From JALYOK01 sp963840785 (lineage in GTDB: Bacteria > Pseudomonadota > Gammaproteobacteria > Burkholderiales > JALYOK01), in the NCBI GenBank assembly GCA_963840785.1, contig CAWJAF010000009.1, positions 62,001 to 126,000 of the forward strand: a stretch of DNA of 64,000 bases, read 5' to 3'. Numbering within the stretch: the first letter of the stretch is position 1; every line of letters begins with the position of its first letter. The translations under genes were made by a program, and so were the position numbers. The notes beneath the pieces are model-generated. The model searched no databases and was not told the origin of the DNA. It saw nothing but the letters and a program-made list of their open reading frames with translations. Of this stretch, positions 42,752 through 50,969 are shown one piece after another.

Positions 42752-43667
42752 ATGTTGAACAGAGAACTTGCCAACCGTGCCCGCGCCGCCGAGGCGCAGA
42801 AATTACTGCTTGCCTATGAAGCGGTGCGCCGCCATCGCTCCGTGAAAGACACGGCGATTTCTTTGCAAGTGGATCGCAAGACCATCACGCGCCTGCGCAG
42901 CGGCAGCCACAGCCCGAATCGCAAGCTCTGGGAAGCATTGGCAGAGGCCTACGACAAACACTATCCGTCAGGCTATCCGGAACATATTCACGCCTGGTTA
43001 CAGAAATGGCGCGCACTGCGCTACTTCGGTGAAGAGAAATACGAATTAGCGACTTTCATCGCCGCCATTGATCCGGCGTTGAAATATGAGTTGGCGCTGC
43101 TGACAAAATCAGGACATTTATTCGAAGCGGCTGCCGCCGCGTTTTCACTCGCGACGTTGAGCGCGTCGAAGGATTTCGACTGCATCGAAGACGAGCGCGA
43201 ATTCGCAAAATTTCGCCCGCATCAGGAAAGCTATCACGCCGATGCGATGAGTTATTTGACGCAAGCCGAAGAATACGCGCGCAGCCACCTCAACGGCGCC
43301 ACCAATCCCAAGCCCGCGGCGTTGCGTCTGCTCTGGAAAATTTTAGTCAACCGCGATGTGCTCAATTATCGAGCAGGCAAGCCAAGGCCCAATCTGCAAG
43401 CCATTCTCGAGGCAGGTGAAGCACTGCTCGAATTCGAACCGTATAACTGGGAAGTGGCATGGAACTGCTTCAACTACGCGTCAACATTAAAGATTGCCGA
43501 TGCCGTAGAGCGCCTCTGGCCGATCGTGCTGGAACTCATGCCCGATCTCAAGCAAGCCGATGCGCGCGTGCCTGGCGATAGCTACAAACACTGGGTCGAC
43601 GATCCCGATCTCGCCTTCGCCATCGACAACCCTCGGCCTCGCGCAACAATTCCAACCGGCAGCCTAG
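42752..43667 (+). CDS. Helix-turn-helix protein with a helical repeat-like domain; probable frame change near 43637
   Basis: Residues about 20-60 form a small helix-turn-helix (YEAVRRHRSVKDTAISLQVDRKTITRLRSG). The rest is helical and TPR-like in character (EAAAAAFSLATLSA, DAMSYLTQAEEYARSHL, ILEAGEALLEFEPYNWEVAWNCFNYASTLK). Read in one frame it runs to 43909 and overlaps the next gene with a low-complexity Arg/Gly-rich tail. Skipping one base near 43637 gives LAQQFQPAA and a TAG at 43665-43667. That stop overlaps the AGGAG site of the next gene, the normal operon geometry. I therefore favour the ~304-residue form. Not a recognised family. Confidence 0.55.
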
Positions 43668-43676
43668 GAGACGATC

Positions 43677-43898
43677 ATGTTGCGATATCTCATCTTGATC
43701 GGAGCCTTAGCGGCGATGCCGTTAGCGAGCTTCGCGGCGGTAGAAACCGTCGACAAGGGTGCGGCAGAACCGGCGGCAATCGTCGATCAAAGCAAAACCG
43801 AAGGGCCGGTGTGGGTGGTGGAAGAATCGAAAGTTTCGCCGACGCAAGGGCCGGTTTGGGTGGTGATGAAATCGAAGAGCGTGAAGACGGTTTCGTAA
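43677..43898 (+). CDS. Tiny exported protein with two 15-residue repeats
   Basis: 73 residues: a signal peptide (RYLILIGALAAMPLASFA) and a mature part of about 53 residues. Two near-copies of a 15-residue unit follow each other: GPVWVVEESKVSPTQ and GPVWVVMKSKSVKTV (45 bases apart, 43803 and 43848). AGGAG ends seven bases before the ATG. It immediately follows the helix-turn-helix gene. It could be a signal peptide precursor, an envelope peptide or a small adhesin-like protein; I know no family. Confidence 0.55.
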   Translation: MLRYLILIGALAAMPLASFAAVETVDKGAAEPAAIVDQSKTEGPVWVVEESKVSPTQGPVWVVMKSKSVKTVS

Positions 43899-43909
43899 TC
43901 CAGAAGTAA

Positions 43910-43950
43910 CATGGCCTGAGAGCCAACATTCATGCGGCTCTCAGGCCATG
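43910..43950. repeat. Perfect 15-bp stem, 11-nt loop palindrome after the repeat peptide gene
   Basis: CATGGCCTGAGAGCC (43910-43924) pairs exactly with GGCTCTCAGGCCATG (43936-43950) across 11 bases. Compared with 13826-13866, the outermost base pair and the inner pairs differ but are compensated on the other arm. This is therefore a structural repeat family rather than a copy of one sequence. Confidence 0.8.
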
Positions 43951-44001
43951 CTCTGCCAGCAGGCAAGCGAGGATAGGCTCGTGGCGCAACGCCACATTGA
44001 T

Positions 44002-44232
44002 TTACTTTTCCCGATCGCGATTCACATAGAAGAATTTCACAATCGCCAGCGCCGAGGCGCAGCCGATGAACAAAATGACCGACGTGCCCATGAGCCGCAT
44101 CATCGCAATTTGAAGTGCGCTGCCATCGGGCATCCAAATCGCCATCGTCGCTGCAACTATCCCAATCGCGATAGCGGCGAAAGCCCCGCGCACGGCGATG
44201 CGGTTTGCTTTTGCGACGAAGGAATCATTCAT
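44002..44232 (-). CDS. Small membrane protein of unknown function
   Basis: 76 residues with two membrane helices (GAFAAIAIGIVAATMAIWM and LMGTSVILFIGCASALAIVKFF) joined by a short loop, and charged ends (VAKANR..., VNRDREK). No family recognised. It lies alone on the minus strand, in the middle of several plus-strand exported-protein genes. The 245 bases upstream (44233-44477) carry no gene. Confidence 0.55.
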   Translation of the reverse strand: MNDSFVAKANRIAVRGAFAAIAIGIVAATMAIWMPDGSALQIAMMRLMGTSVILFIGCASALAIVKFFYVNRDREK

Positions 44233-44477
44233 GCCCGACTTCCGTTGAAATAAGATTAGTGTAGCGCATGATGGTGCGCGCCTGATGCGTACGACGGGAC
44301 CGCCGCTGTCAATGCGATCGCGGCAAGATTGGCCTCAACGACAGTAGCATACTGCGTTATGGGCGCACTGATCGCGTCCCAATGAGGTTTGTATCAATTT
44401 CTAACCGGCATACTTGAGTGCGAAACGTCTAATCTGCATAATCACGGCTCCGATTCATCCTTCAATCGAAACTGTAA

Positions 44478-45062
44478 ATGAAAATAAGTTTGAGATTCGT
44501 TTTGCCCGCATTCCTGTTTTTGTCAGCCTGCTCAACGTTCTTGCCGCCGGTCCCCGACACGAAAACTGGTTTACTCCCCACCAAGAATGTCGTCGACCCA
44601 AGTGGGATTGTGAACACGGAGCGCAAGGTTAACGTTGACATCTACAAATTTGTCTATCTTGCAACACAACGTGAAATTGACGCGACTAAGCTAGAGTATG
44701 TAGTGCGATCCGCCCTTGCGCATATGGGCATGAAACACATTCTCAATTCCGAAGAATTGCGGCAACTAATTAAATCAGTCCCCGATCTTGCGTCGATTGA
44801 TGATTTTAGTTCGGCTGAGGCACAACAACGCATATCCCAACGTATTGGCCCAATTTTGGGCATTGAAGTCGTGTCGCCTTTTCCGTACGTTCACCCAACC
44901 ATTCGGATGCGCGCCGTGGACATGTCGAAAGGAGTGGAGCTTGTCTCAATAGGGTTCTCGACTACGGTTTGGTTGGATATTGAATCCGAAGTTTATTATC
45001 CCGTGATGAACGCATTCAAAGTATGGGTCGACGAAAATCGAACGAATTCGCAGAGAATCTAA
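44478..45062 (+). CDS. Lipoprotein of unknown function
   Basis: 194 residues with a lipoprotein signal peptide: hydrophobic FVLPAFLFLSAC, lipobox LSAC, Cys near residue 18. The mature part is helical (LEYVVRSALAHMGMKHILNSEELRQLIKSV) with a later beta segment (VELVSIGFSTTVWLDIESEVYYP). Probably in the outer or inner membrane by lipid anchor; the residue after Cys is Ser, which in Gram-negatives favours the outer membrane. It is followed three bases on by another exported protein, so the two may act together. Confidence 0.6.
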   Translation: MKISLRFVLPAFLFLSACSTFLPPVPDTKTGLLPTKNVVDPSGIVNTERKVNVDIYKFVYLATQREIDATKLEYVVRSALAHMGMKHILNSEELRQLIKSVPDLASIDDFSSAEAQQRISQRIGPILGIEVVSPFPYVHPTIRMRAVDMSKGVELVSIGFSTTVWLDIESEVYYPVMNAFKVWVDENRTNSQRI

Positions 45063-45065
45063 ATC

Positions 45066-45602
45066 ATGGGGAAAGTATCAATAAAAGCGTTTGTGGCAGG
45101 CGTATTTTTTTTCAGCACTCTTTCTGCACAGGCACTGACATTTGGGCCATATCGAGGTTACGACGGTTATCAAGAATATCGAGTTAAGTCGGGGATATAT
45201 TACGTTTCCTATCACTTGCGAGTCGCAACGGAAGAGGGCGGACTGGTGTTGGCTTGGCGGGCTCGTGCTGCGGAACTTTGCAAATCGGAAAACCTGAATT
45301 ACTTTGTTGAACTCAATTATAGCTTTGAACCCGTCCTGGTTTCTGATACGCCATATGTTTCCGATAACGCGCCAACAGTCGCGGAACAAATTGTTCCCGC
45401 TGGATTGATATTTGTGCCAATTATCGTTCCGATTCCTCGGGCCTGGATCGTTGCAACACTCAAGAGTTCACCCGCCAAGCAAGGTCATATCCGCTGTATT
45501 GAAAATCCTGGAGATGTACGTAATGGTAGACAGGTTTTCGAAGTGGGCGCAGTACTTTCAGAGGCAGAAAAGCAATCGTGGTACCAGAAAAAAGGTCGAT
45601 GA
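45066..45602 (+). CDS. Exported protein of unknown function
   Basis: 178 residues with a signal peptide (AFVAGVFFFSTLSAQA, cleavage expected after AQA) and a Tyr-rich start to the mature part (FGPYRGYDGYQEYRVKSGIYYVSYHLRV). Two cysteines (AAELCKSEN and HIRCIEN) may be disulfide-bonded. It starts three bases after the lipoprotein stop. Resembles small periplasmic proteins of no known role. The stop at 45602 leaves 40 bases before the convergent serine hydrolase stop. Confidence 0.55.
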   Translation: MGKVSIKAFVAGVFFFSTLSAQALTFGPYRGYDGYQEYRVKSGIYYVSYHLRVATEEGGLVLAWRARAAELCKSENLNYFVELNYSFEPVLVSDTPYVSDNAPTVAEQIVPAGLIFVPIIVPIPRAWIVATLKSSPAKQGHIRCIENPGDVRNGRQVFEVGAVLSEAEKQSWYQKKGR

Positions 45603-45642
45603 AAAATGTTTTGTGGAGCGATGCAGCGTATGTGCCGTCGAC

Positions 45643-46700
45643 CTATGGATTCGATTCAATGCCCAACAAAATTCTTGCGAAAAACTCGTCGGCATGTTCG
45701 GCATTGATCCAACGCACAATAACGACCATACGATGTTCCCGTTCAATCCAAGTGAATGAACTACCGGCGCCAATGGCGAAATAGCTCGACGCAGGCACGC
45801 TCGGAAAAACGCTCTGATCGGTGTTGAGCCAAGTCAGATATCCATAAAACGGCGCGATGGGGCAGGGGGTGCGCATACGTTTGATCCACTCGGACGAGAG
45901 ACTTGCATGCCATTCGCGAACCCATCGTTGAGCAGCAATTCGCCGATGCGCGCTTGGTCGGCGCTGCTAATGCTCACGCCGCCGCCCCAATGGCTGCCGC
46001 CGGGAACCGATTGCATGTGCTTGCCGTCGAGTTCGATCCAGGCGTTGTCGTAGCCGACCCATTGCCAGTTTTCGCTGGCGCCGATCGGTTGCATGATGTA
46101 TTCGCGAAAGATTTCCGGTAATGGCTGGCGAAATAAATGCAGCAAGGCGAGCGAGAGTTGGTTGATGCGAACGTCGTTATATTCCCAAAACGTGCCGGGC
46201 GTTTGCAGCGAGCGCGGATCGCCCTTTTTACCGGCGGCGGTGATGCCTTGGAATTGCAGCGTGCGGTAGCGATCGACTTGGTCGGGCAAGCCAAAACATT
46301 CGCCTTGCCACTCGCTGGTTTGTTGCAGCAAGTGAGTCCAAGTGATGTGCGCGTTTTGGTCGCTTTCGAAACCGATGCCATTGATTCGCGCGCCGATAGG
46401 CTCATCGATATTGGTTAACAAGCCCTTATCGAAGGCGATGCCGGCTAACAGTGCGAGGTAAGTTTTTGCGATGCTGAAAGTGAGATCGGCGCGCTCGGGC
46501 TCGCCCCAGGAGGCGATGGTTTCGCCATCGATTGTGATGACCCCGGAGACTGGCCCGCGCGGATGCACGGGCCCGAACAGGCGATTCCACGGTGCGGGAT
46601 CGAGATGATGGATGCCCCAGCCAACGCCGTTATCGCGCGGCCAGTCGGATTCGTGATCGATGGCGAATTGGATTGCCTGGGCGATTTTTTCTTGATTCAT
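45643..46700 (-). CDS. Serine beta-lactamase-like hydrolase, frame change near 45905
   Basis: Penicillin-binding-protein/beta-lactamase-fold hydrolase. The nucleophile motif is TFSIAKTYLALLAG (SxxK) and the second motif is WEYNDVRINQ (YxN-like). It has no signal peptide, so it is likely cytosolic. The first frame ends oddly after GMQVSRPSGSN. One base shift gives LSSEWIKRMRTPCPIAPFYGYLTW and a sensible end at 45643 (...ARILLGIESNP). About 350 residues in total. It probably cleaves an ester or peptide, not a beta-lactam; substrate unknown. The start is the ATG at 46700. Confidence 0.75.
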
Positions 46701-46751
46701 GGTCCGTGATCAGCAACAAGGGCTAGGCTTGATTGTAACCAGAGCCGCACA

Positions 46752-47486
46752 TTACCGTCGCTTCAACGCCGACACAATCGAAAACACCCAAGGCCGTATT
46801 GCCAGCACCATGCCGACGCTTTCGCGTTTTGAAATCGCCAGCGAACTATCCATCTCCGCTAACTCATTAAATTCCACGGCGATGCGCTCTAGTTTTCGTT
46901 TAATAATCGCCATGGACGCGGCGCTTAATTCCCGCGCCTCCAAACGCAACAAGTCGGATTTCAGCGCGAAGTCGCCCGCTAAAAATTCCGCCATCGCTGC
47001 CGGCTGAAATTTTTCGCGCACCGGGCCGTCGATACGCCACGTGAAATGTTGCGGGCAAATCACTCGCACGCGATTATTTGGCATCAACTCGATTAACTTC
47101 AATCGATCCAGCTTTGCCAGCAGTTTAACGCCCTCGGCTTCGGTGATATCGAACTCGGCACAGATATCGTTGAAGCCCCAATCGTGTAACAGTAAGTGAA
47201 ACAGCGTGAGCAACTTGATATCCTGCGCCAGTGCTTTCTCCTGCGGTAGAGATAGCTCGACGGATTTTTCGCTGGTGCCGCGCGCCATTTTCGCCAAGGT
47301 ATAAATATCGAGTTCAAGGGCATCACAAATCTGCGCGAGACGTTTTAATGTGAAGGCGGACGTGGAAAACAAGCGCTTCACGCTCGCTTCGCTCAAGCGA
47401 ATTTTCTGCGCGAGCATTGCATAGGTGACGCCTTTTTCTTTCAGAAATTGTTTCAGCGCCGCGGTGATTTGCTGGGATTGGTCCAT
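46752..47486 (-). CDS. XRE-family helix-turn-helix regulator
   Basis: 244 residues. An N-terminal HTH (residues about 5-60; ITAALKQFLKEKGVTYAMLAQKIRLSEASVKRLFST) is followed by a helical domain with winged-helix character (FHLLLHDWGFNDICAEFDITEAEGVKLLAKLDRLKLI) and a C-terminal helical tail. ATG 47486 is used; upstream in-frame ATGs at 47546 and 47552 are possible. Its target is unknown. Divergent MFS transporter gene starts at 47694, so it may control that promoter. Confidence 0.75.
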   Translation of the reverse strand: MDQSQQITAALKQFLKEKGVTYAMLAQKIRLSEASVKRLFSTSAFTLKRLAQICDALELDIYTLAKMARGTSEKSVELSLPQEKALAQDIKLLTLFHLLLHDWGFNDICAEFDITEAEGVKLLAKLDRLKLIELMPNNRVRVICPQHFTWRIDGPVREKFQPAAMAEFLAGDFALKSDLLRLEARELSAASMAIIKRKLERIAVEFNELAEMDSSLAISKRESVGMVLAIRPWVFSIVSALKRR

Positions 47487-47693
47487 GGCCGTCGCGAAAG
47501 TTTGAATAGAGTTCGATTGTAGTGAAGAGGGGTTGAAGGCGTCCATCGACATTTTCGATACACCATTGCCGGGACGCGCACGGTACTTGGCCCCTGGCGC
47601 ATCATGCCTGAAGAGCGGCATGTCTATTGGCTCGCAGCCAAGCGCCTCGAAAGTCAGCGGCCGCCGTTGTTTTCAAGTTGTTAGAATGCAATT

Positions 47694-48839
47694 ATGGAAT
47701 TCAACATCTACTGGCGTCTCGCCGGTTTCTATTTCACCTATTTCGCCTTCGTCGCGGCTTATTCATCGTATTGGAGTTTGTATTTGCAATCGCTGGGATT
47801 TGCTGCGGCGCAGATCGGCACGCTGATGGCCGTTCAGCAAGTGATGCGAATTTTTGCGCCGACGTTTTGGGGCGCGGTGAGCGATCGCATCGGTCGTGCG
47901 GATTGGGTGATTCGATTCACCACCCTCGCGGCGGTATTGATATTTTGTTCGGTTTTTTTCGCAAGCAGTTTTATCGGATTGTTCGTCGTCATGTCGATAG
48001 TGGGTTTCTTTTGGAGCGGCCCACTGCCACTGGTTGAAGCTTCCACATTGCAGCGACTCGGCGGTGCAACGGCGCAATATGGTCGCGTTCGATTGTGGGG
48101 GTCGATTGGCTTTATCGTCGTCGTCAGCGGCGTCGGCGCGATGTTGGATCTGATTGCCATTTCTCGTTTGCCGGTGATTTTATTGCTGCTCATGTTGGCG
48201 ATGCTGCTGTTCGCTTACTTAGTCCCACAAGGTATGAAAGCCGCTCACGTGGACGATCAAGGCGCGATTTTGTCGATTTTGCGCCAACCGAAAATCATCG
48301 CATTTTTTGTTGCGTGTTTTTTGATGACCTTTGCCCACGGGCCGTTGTACGTGTTCTTTTCCATTTATTTGGTCGACCACGGCTATAGCAAAACCAGCGT
48401 CGGCATGCTGTGGTCCATCGGTGTGCTGGTCGAGATTGGGATCTTTCTTTCGTTCCCGCGCATTCAAAAGCGATTTTCGCTGCGACGTATTTTTTTGTTT
48501 TGTTTTGTCGTCGCCACCATTCGTTTTTTGCTGATTGCCTGGGGCGCGGACTGGTTTCCGCTGTTATTTTTTGCGCAGATGTTGCATGCGTTCACCTTCG
48601 GCGCGTTTCACGTCATCGCCATGGGATTCGTTCACCGGCATTTCGCCGGGCGCCATCAAGCCAAAGGCCAGGCGATGTTTAGCGGATTAACTTACGGCGC
48701 GGGCGGCATGCTCGGTGGATTTCTGAGTGGCTTTGTTTGGGAGCCTTTGGGGCCTGCGATTACCTTTTCGCTGGCGGCTCTGAGCGCGTTGCTCGGCCTC
48801 GTGGTACTGATCAAGAATCGGCCTTTCGACGCCGATTAA
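47694..48839 (+). CDS. MFS transporter, HcaT/PPP-like
   Basis: 381 residues and about 12 membrane helices. It resembles the 3-phenylpropionate/H+ symporter-like branch of the major facilitator superfamily: NIYWRLAGFYFTYFAFVAAYSSYWSLYLQSLGF, the A-loop motif FWGAVSDRIGR and the later GPLYVFFSIYLVDHGYSKTSVG. Substrate unknown. It lies divergent from the XRE gene and upstream of leuC (65 bases before ATG 48905), and could even share its transcript. Confidence 0.8.
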   Translation: MEFNIYWRLAGFYFTYFAFVAAYSSYWSLYLQSLGFAAAQIGTLMAVQQVMRIFAPTFWGAVSDRIGRADWVIRFTTLAAVLIFCSVFFASSFIGLFVVMSIVGFFWSGPLPLVEASTLQRLGGATAQYGRVRLWGSIGFIVVVSGVGAMLDLIAISRLPVILLLLMLAMLLFAYLVPQGMKAAHVDDQGAILSILRQPKIIAFFVACFLMTFAHGPLYVFFSIYLVDHGYSKTSVGMLWSIGVLVEIGIFLSFPRIQKRFSLRRIFLFCFVVATIRFLLIAWGADWFPLLFFAQMLHAFTFGAFHVIAMGFVHRHFAGRHQAKGQAMFSGLTYGAGGMLGGFLSGFVWEPLGPAITFSLAALSALLGLVVLIKNRPFDAD

Positions 48840-48904
48840 GGGGCTTTTTCATTGTCGCCGCCTTCGTGCCGTGGCATAATTTCTGTTTTACTTTTTACCC
48901 CGCC

Positions 48905-50314
48905 ATGGCTGCACTAACCCTCTACGATAAACTTTGGAATGCCCATGTGGTGCATGAGGATTCCGACGGCACGGCGTTAATTTATATCGACCGCCATTTG
49001 GTGCATGAAGTCACCAGTCCGCAAGCGTTTGAAGGTTTGCGCCTTGCTGGACGCCAACCTTGGCGCATCAGTTCCGTTGTCGCGACGGCCGATCACAACA
49101 CGCCGACCAAGGATTGGGATCAAGGCATCAAAGATCCGATTTCGCGCACGCAAGTTGAAACGCTCGACGCGAATATCAAAGCATTCGGCGCTAAAGCGTA
49201 TTTTCCGTTTCTTGATAAACGCCAAGGCATTGTCCACGTCATCGGTCCGGAGCAGGGCGCGACTTTGCCCGGCATGACCGTAGTGTGTGGCGATTCCCAC
49301 ACGAGCACGCACGGCGCATTTGCTGCGTTGGCGATGGGCATCGGCACCAGCGAGGTCGAGCACGTGCTCGCGACGCAAACGCTGGTGCAGAAAAAAGCTA
49401 AAGCGATGTTGGTGCGGGTGGAAGGCTCGCTGTCAAAATTTGTTACGGCGAAAGACGTTGCACTGGCCGTGATCGGCAAGATCGGCACCGCCGGCGGCAC
49501 GGGCCACGCGATTGAGTTCGCTGGCAGCGCGATTCGCGGTTTGTCGATGGAAGGGCGGATGACCTTATGCAATATGGCGATCGAGGCCGGTGCCCGCGCC
49601 GGCATGGTTGCTGCCGACGACACGACCGCTCAATATGTAAAGGGGCGCTCGTTCGCGCCTAAAGGCGACGATTGGGACAAAGCCGTCACCTACTGGCGCA
49701 CGTTGAATTCTGACGACGGCGCGAAATTCGATACGATCGTCGAGATCGACGCGGCAACGATCACGCCGCTCGTAACCTGGGGAACTTCGCCGGAAATGGT
49801 TGTCACCGTTACGGACCGCGTACCCGATCCGGATAAGGTTAAAGACGCGACTAAGCGTGAAGGTATGGAGCGTGCGTTAACCTATATGGGCTTGAAGCCC
49901 GGTACGCCGATCACGTCCATCAGCGTCGATAAGATTTTTATCGGCTCGTGTACCAATTCGCGCATCGAAGATTTGCGGGCCGCGGCGTCGGTCGTCAAAG
50001 GTCGCAGGATCGCGGGCAACATCAAGCTTGCGATGGTTGTGCCGGGCTCCGGTTTAGTGAAAGCGCAAGCCGAGCATGAGGGCTTGGACAAAATTTTTGT
50101 CGCCGCGGGATTCGAGTGGCGCGAGCCGGGTTGCTCGATGTGCTTGGGCATGAACGAAGATCAACTCTCGCCGGGTGAGCGTTGCGCATCGACATCGAAT
50201 CGCAATTTCGAGGGCCGCCAAGGCGCCGGCGGGCGCACGCATTTGGTCAGCCCGGCGATGGCGGCGGCTGCGGCGATCGCCGGGCATTTCGTCGACGTCA
50301 GAACATTGTCATAG
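48905..50314 (+). CDS. leuC: 3-isopropylmalate dehydratase large subunit
   Basis: Second step of leucine synthesis: isomerises 2- to 3-isopropylmalate with a [4Fe-4S] cluster. The 469 residues open TLYDKLWNAHVVHE and carry the cluster cysteines in FIGSCTNSRIEDL (near residue 345) and CSMCLGMN (near 405), plus VCGDSHTSTHGAFAALAMGIGTSEVEHVLA. ATG 48905 is chosen; an earlier in-frame start adds 56 residues overlapping the transporter gene. leuD follows after seven bases. Confidence 0.96.
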   Translation: MAALTLYDKLWNAHVVHEDSDGTALIYIDRHLVHEVTSPQAFEGLRLAGRQPWRISSVVATADHNTPTKDWDQGIKDPISRTQVETLDANIKAFGAKAYFPFLDKRQGIVHVIGPEQGATLPGMTVVCGDSHTSTHGAFAALAMGIGTSEVEHVLATQTLVQKKAKAMLVRVEGSLSKFVTAKDVALAVIGKIGTAGGTGHAIEFAGSAIRGLSMEGRMTLCNMAIEAGARAGMVAADDTTAQYVKGRSFAPKGDDWDKAVTYWRTLNSDDGAKFDTIVEIDAATITPLVTWGTSPEMVVTVTDRVPDPDKVKDATKREGMERALTYMGLKPGTPITSISVDKIFIGSCTNSRIEDLRAAASVVKGRRIAGNIKLAMVVPGSGLVKAQAEHEGLDKIFVAAGFEWREPGCSMCLGMNEDQLSPGERCASTSNRNFEGRQGAGGRTHLVSPAMAAAAAIAGHFVDVRTLS

Positions 50315-50321
50315 AGCGAAC

Positions 50322-50960
50322 ATGGAAAAATTTATCCGTTTACAAGGATTGGTTGCGCCGCTGGATCGCGCCAACGTCGATACCGATGCGATTATTCCGA
50401 AGCAGTTTTTGAAGTCCATTAAACGCACCGGCTTTGGGCCGAATTTGTTCGATGCCTGGCGCTATTTGGACCGCGGCGAGCCGGGGCGCGACAACAGCAT
50501 GCGTCCGCTTAATCCCGATTTTGTATTGAATCAACCGCGTTACAAAGGCGCTGAAATTTTAGTCACACGGGAAAATTTCGGCTGCGGCTCCAGCCGTGAA
50601 CACGCGCCATGGGCGCTGATGGATTATGGATTTCGCGCGGTGATTGCATCAAGTTTCGCCGATATATTTTTCAATAACTGTTTCAAGAATGGTTTGCTGG
50701 CGATCGTGCTCGGCTCGAGCGAAGTGGATCGCTTGTTCGCTGAAGCTGCGCCGCAACCAGGCTATAAGTTAACTGTCGATCTTGATGCGCAAACGGTGGC
50801 TACATCGTCTGGGACTGTCTATCGCTTTGAGATCGACGCGTTCCGCAAATATTGTTTGCTCAACGGCTTGGATGAAATCGGCTTGACGTTGAAGAACGCC
50901 GACAAAATTCGTGCGTATGAGGAAACTCGCAAAGCCCGCGAACCTTGGATTTTTGCTTAG
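50322..50960 (+). CDS. leuD: 3-isopropylmalate dehydratase small subunit
   Basis: 212 residues, normal for the family. It opens EKFIRLQGLVAPLDRANVDTDAIIPKQFL and carries FGCGSSREHAPWALMDYGFRAVIASSFADIFFNN, the substrate-binding swivel domain. It pairs with LeuC. ATG 50322 is chosen by homology; a longer frame upstream overlaps leuC and is rejected. Confidence 0.96.
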   Translation: MEKFIRLQGLVAPLDRANVDTDAIIPKQFLKSIKRTGFGPNLFDAWRYLDRGEPGRDNSMRPLNPDFVLNQPRYKGAEILVTRENFGCGSSREHAPWALMDYGFRAVIASSFADIFFNNCFKNGLLAIVLGSSEVDRLFAEAAPQPGYKLTVDLDAQTVATSSGTVYRFEIDAFRKYCLLNGLDEIGLTLKNADKIRAYEETRKAREPWIFA

Positions 50961-50969
50961 AGAAGAACA

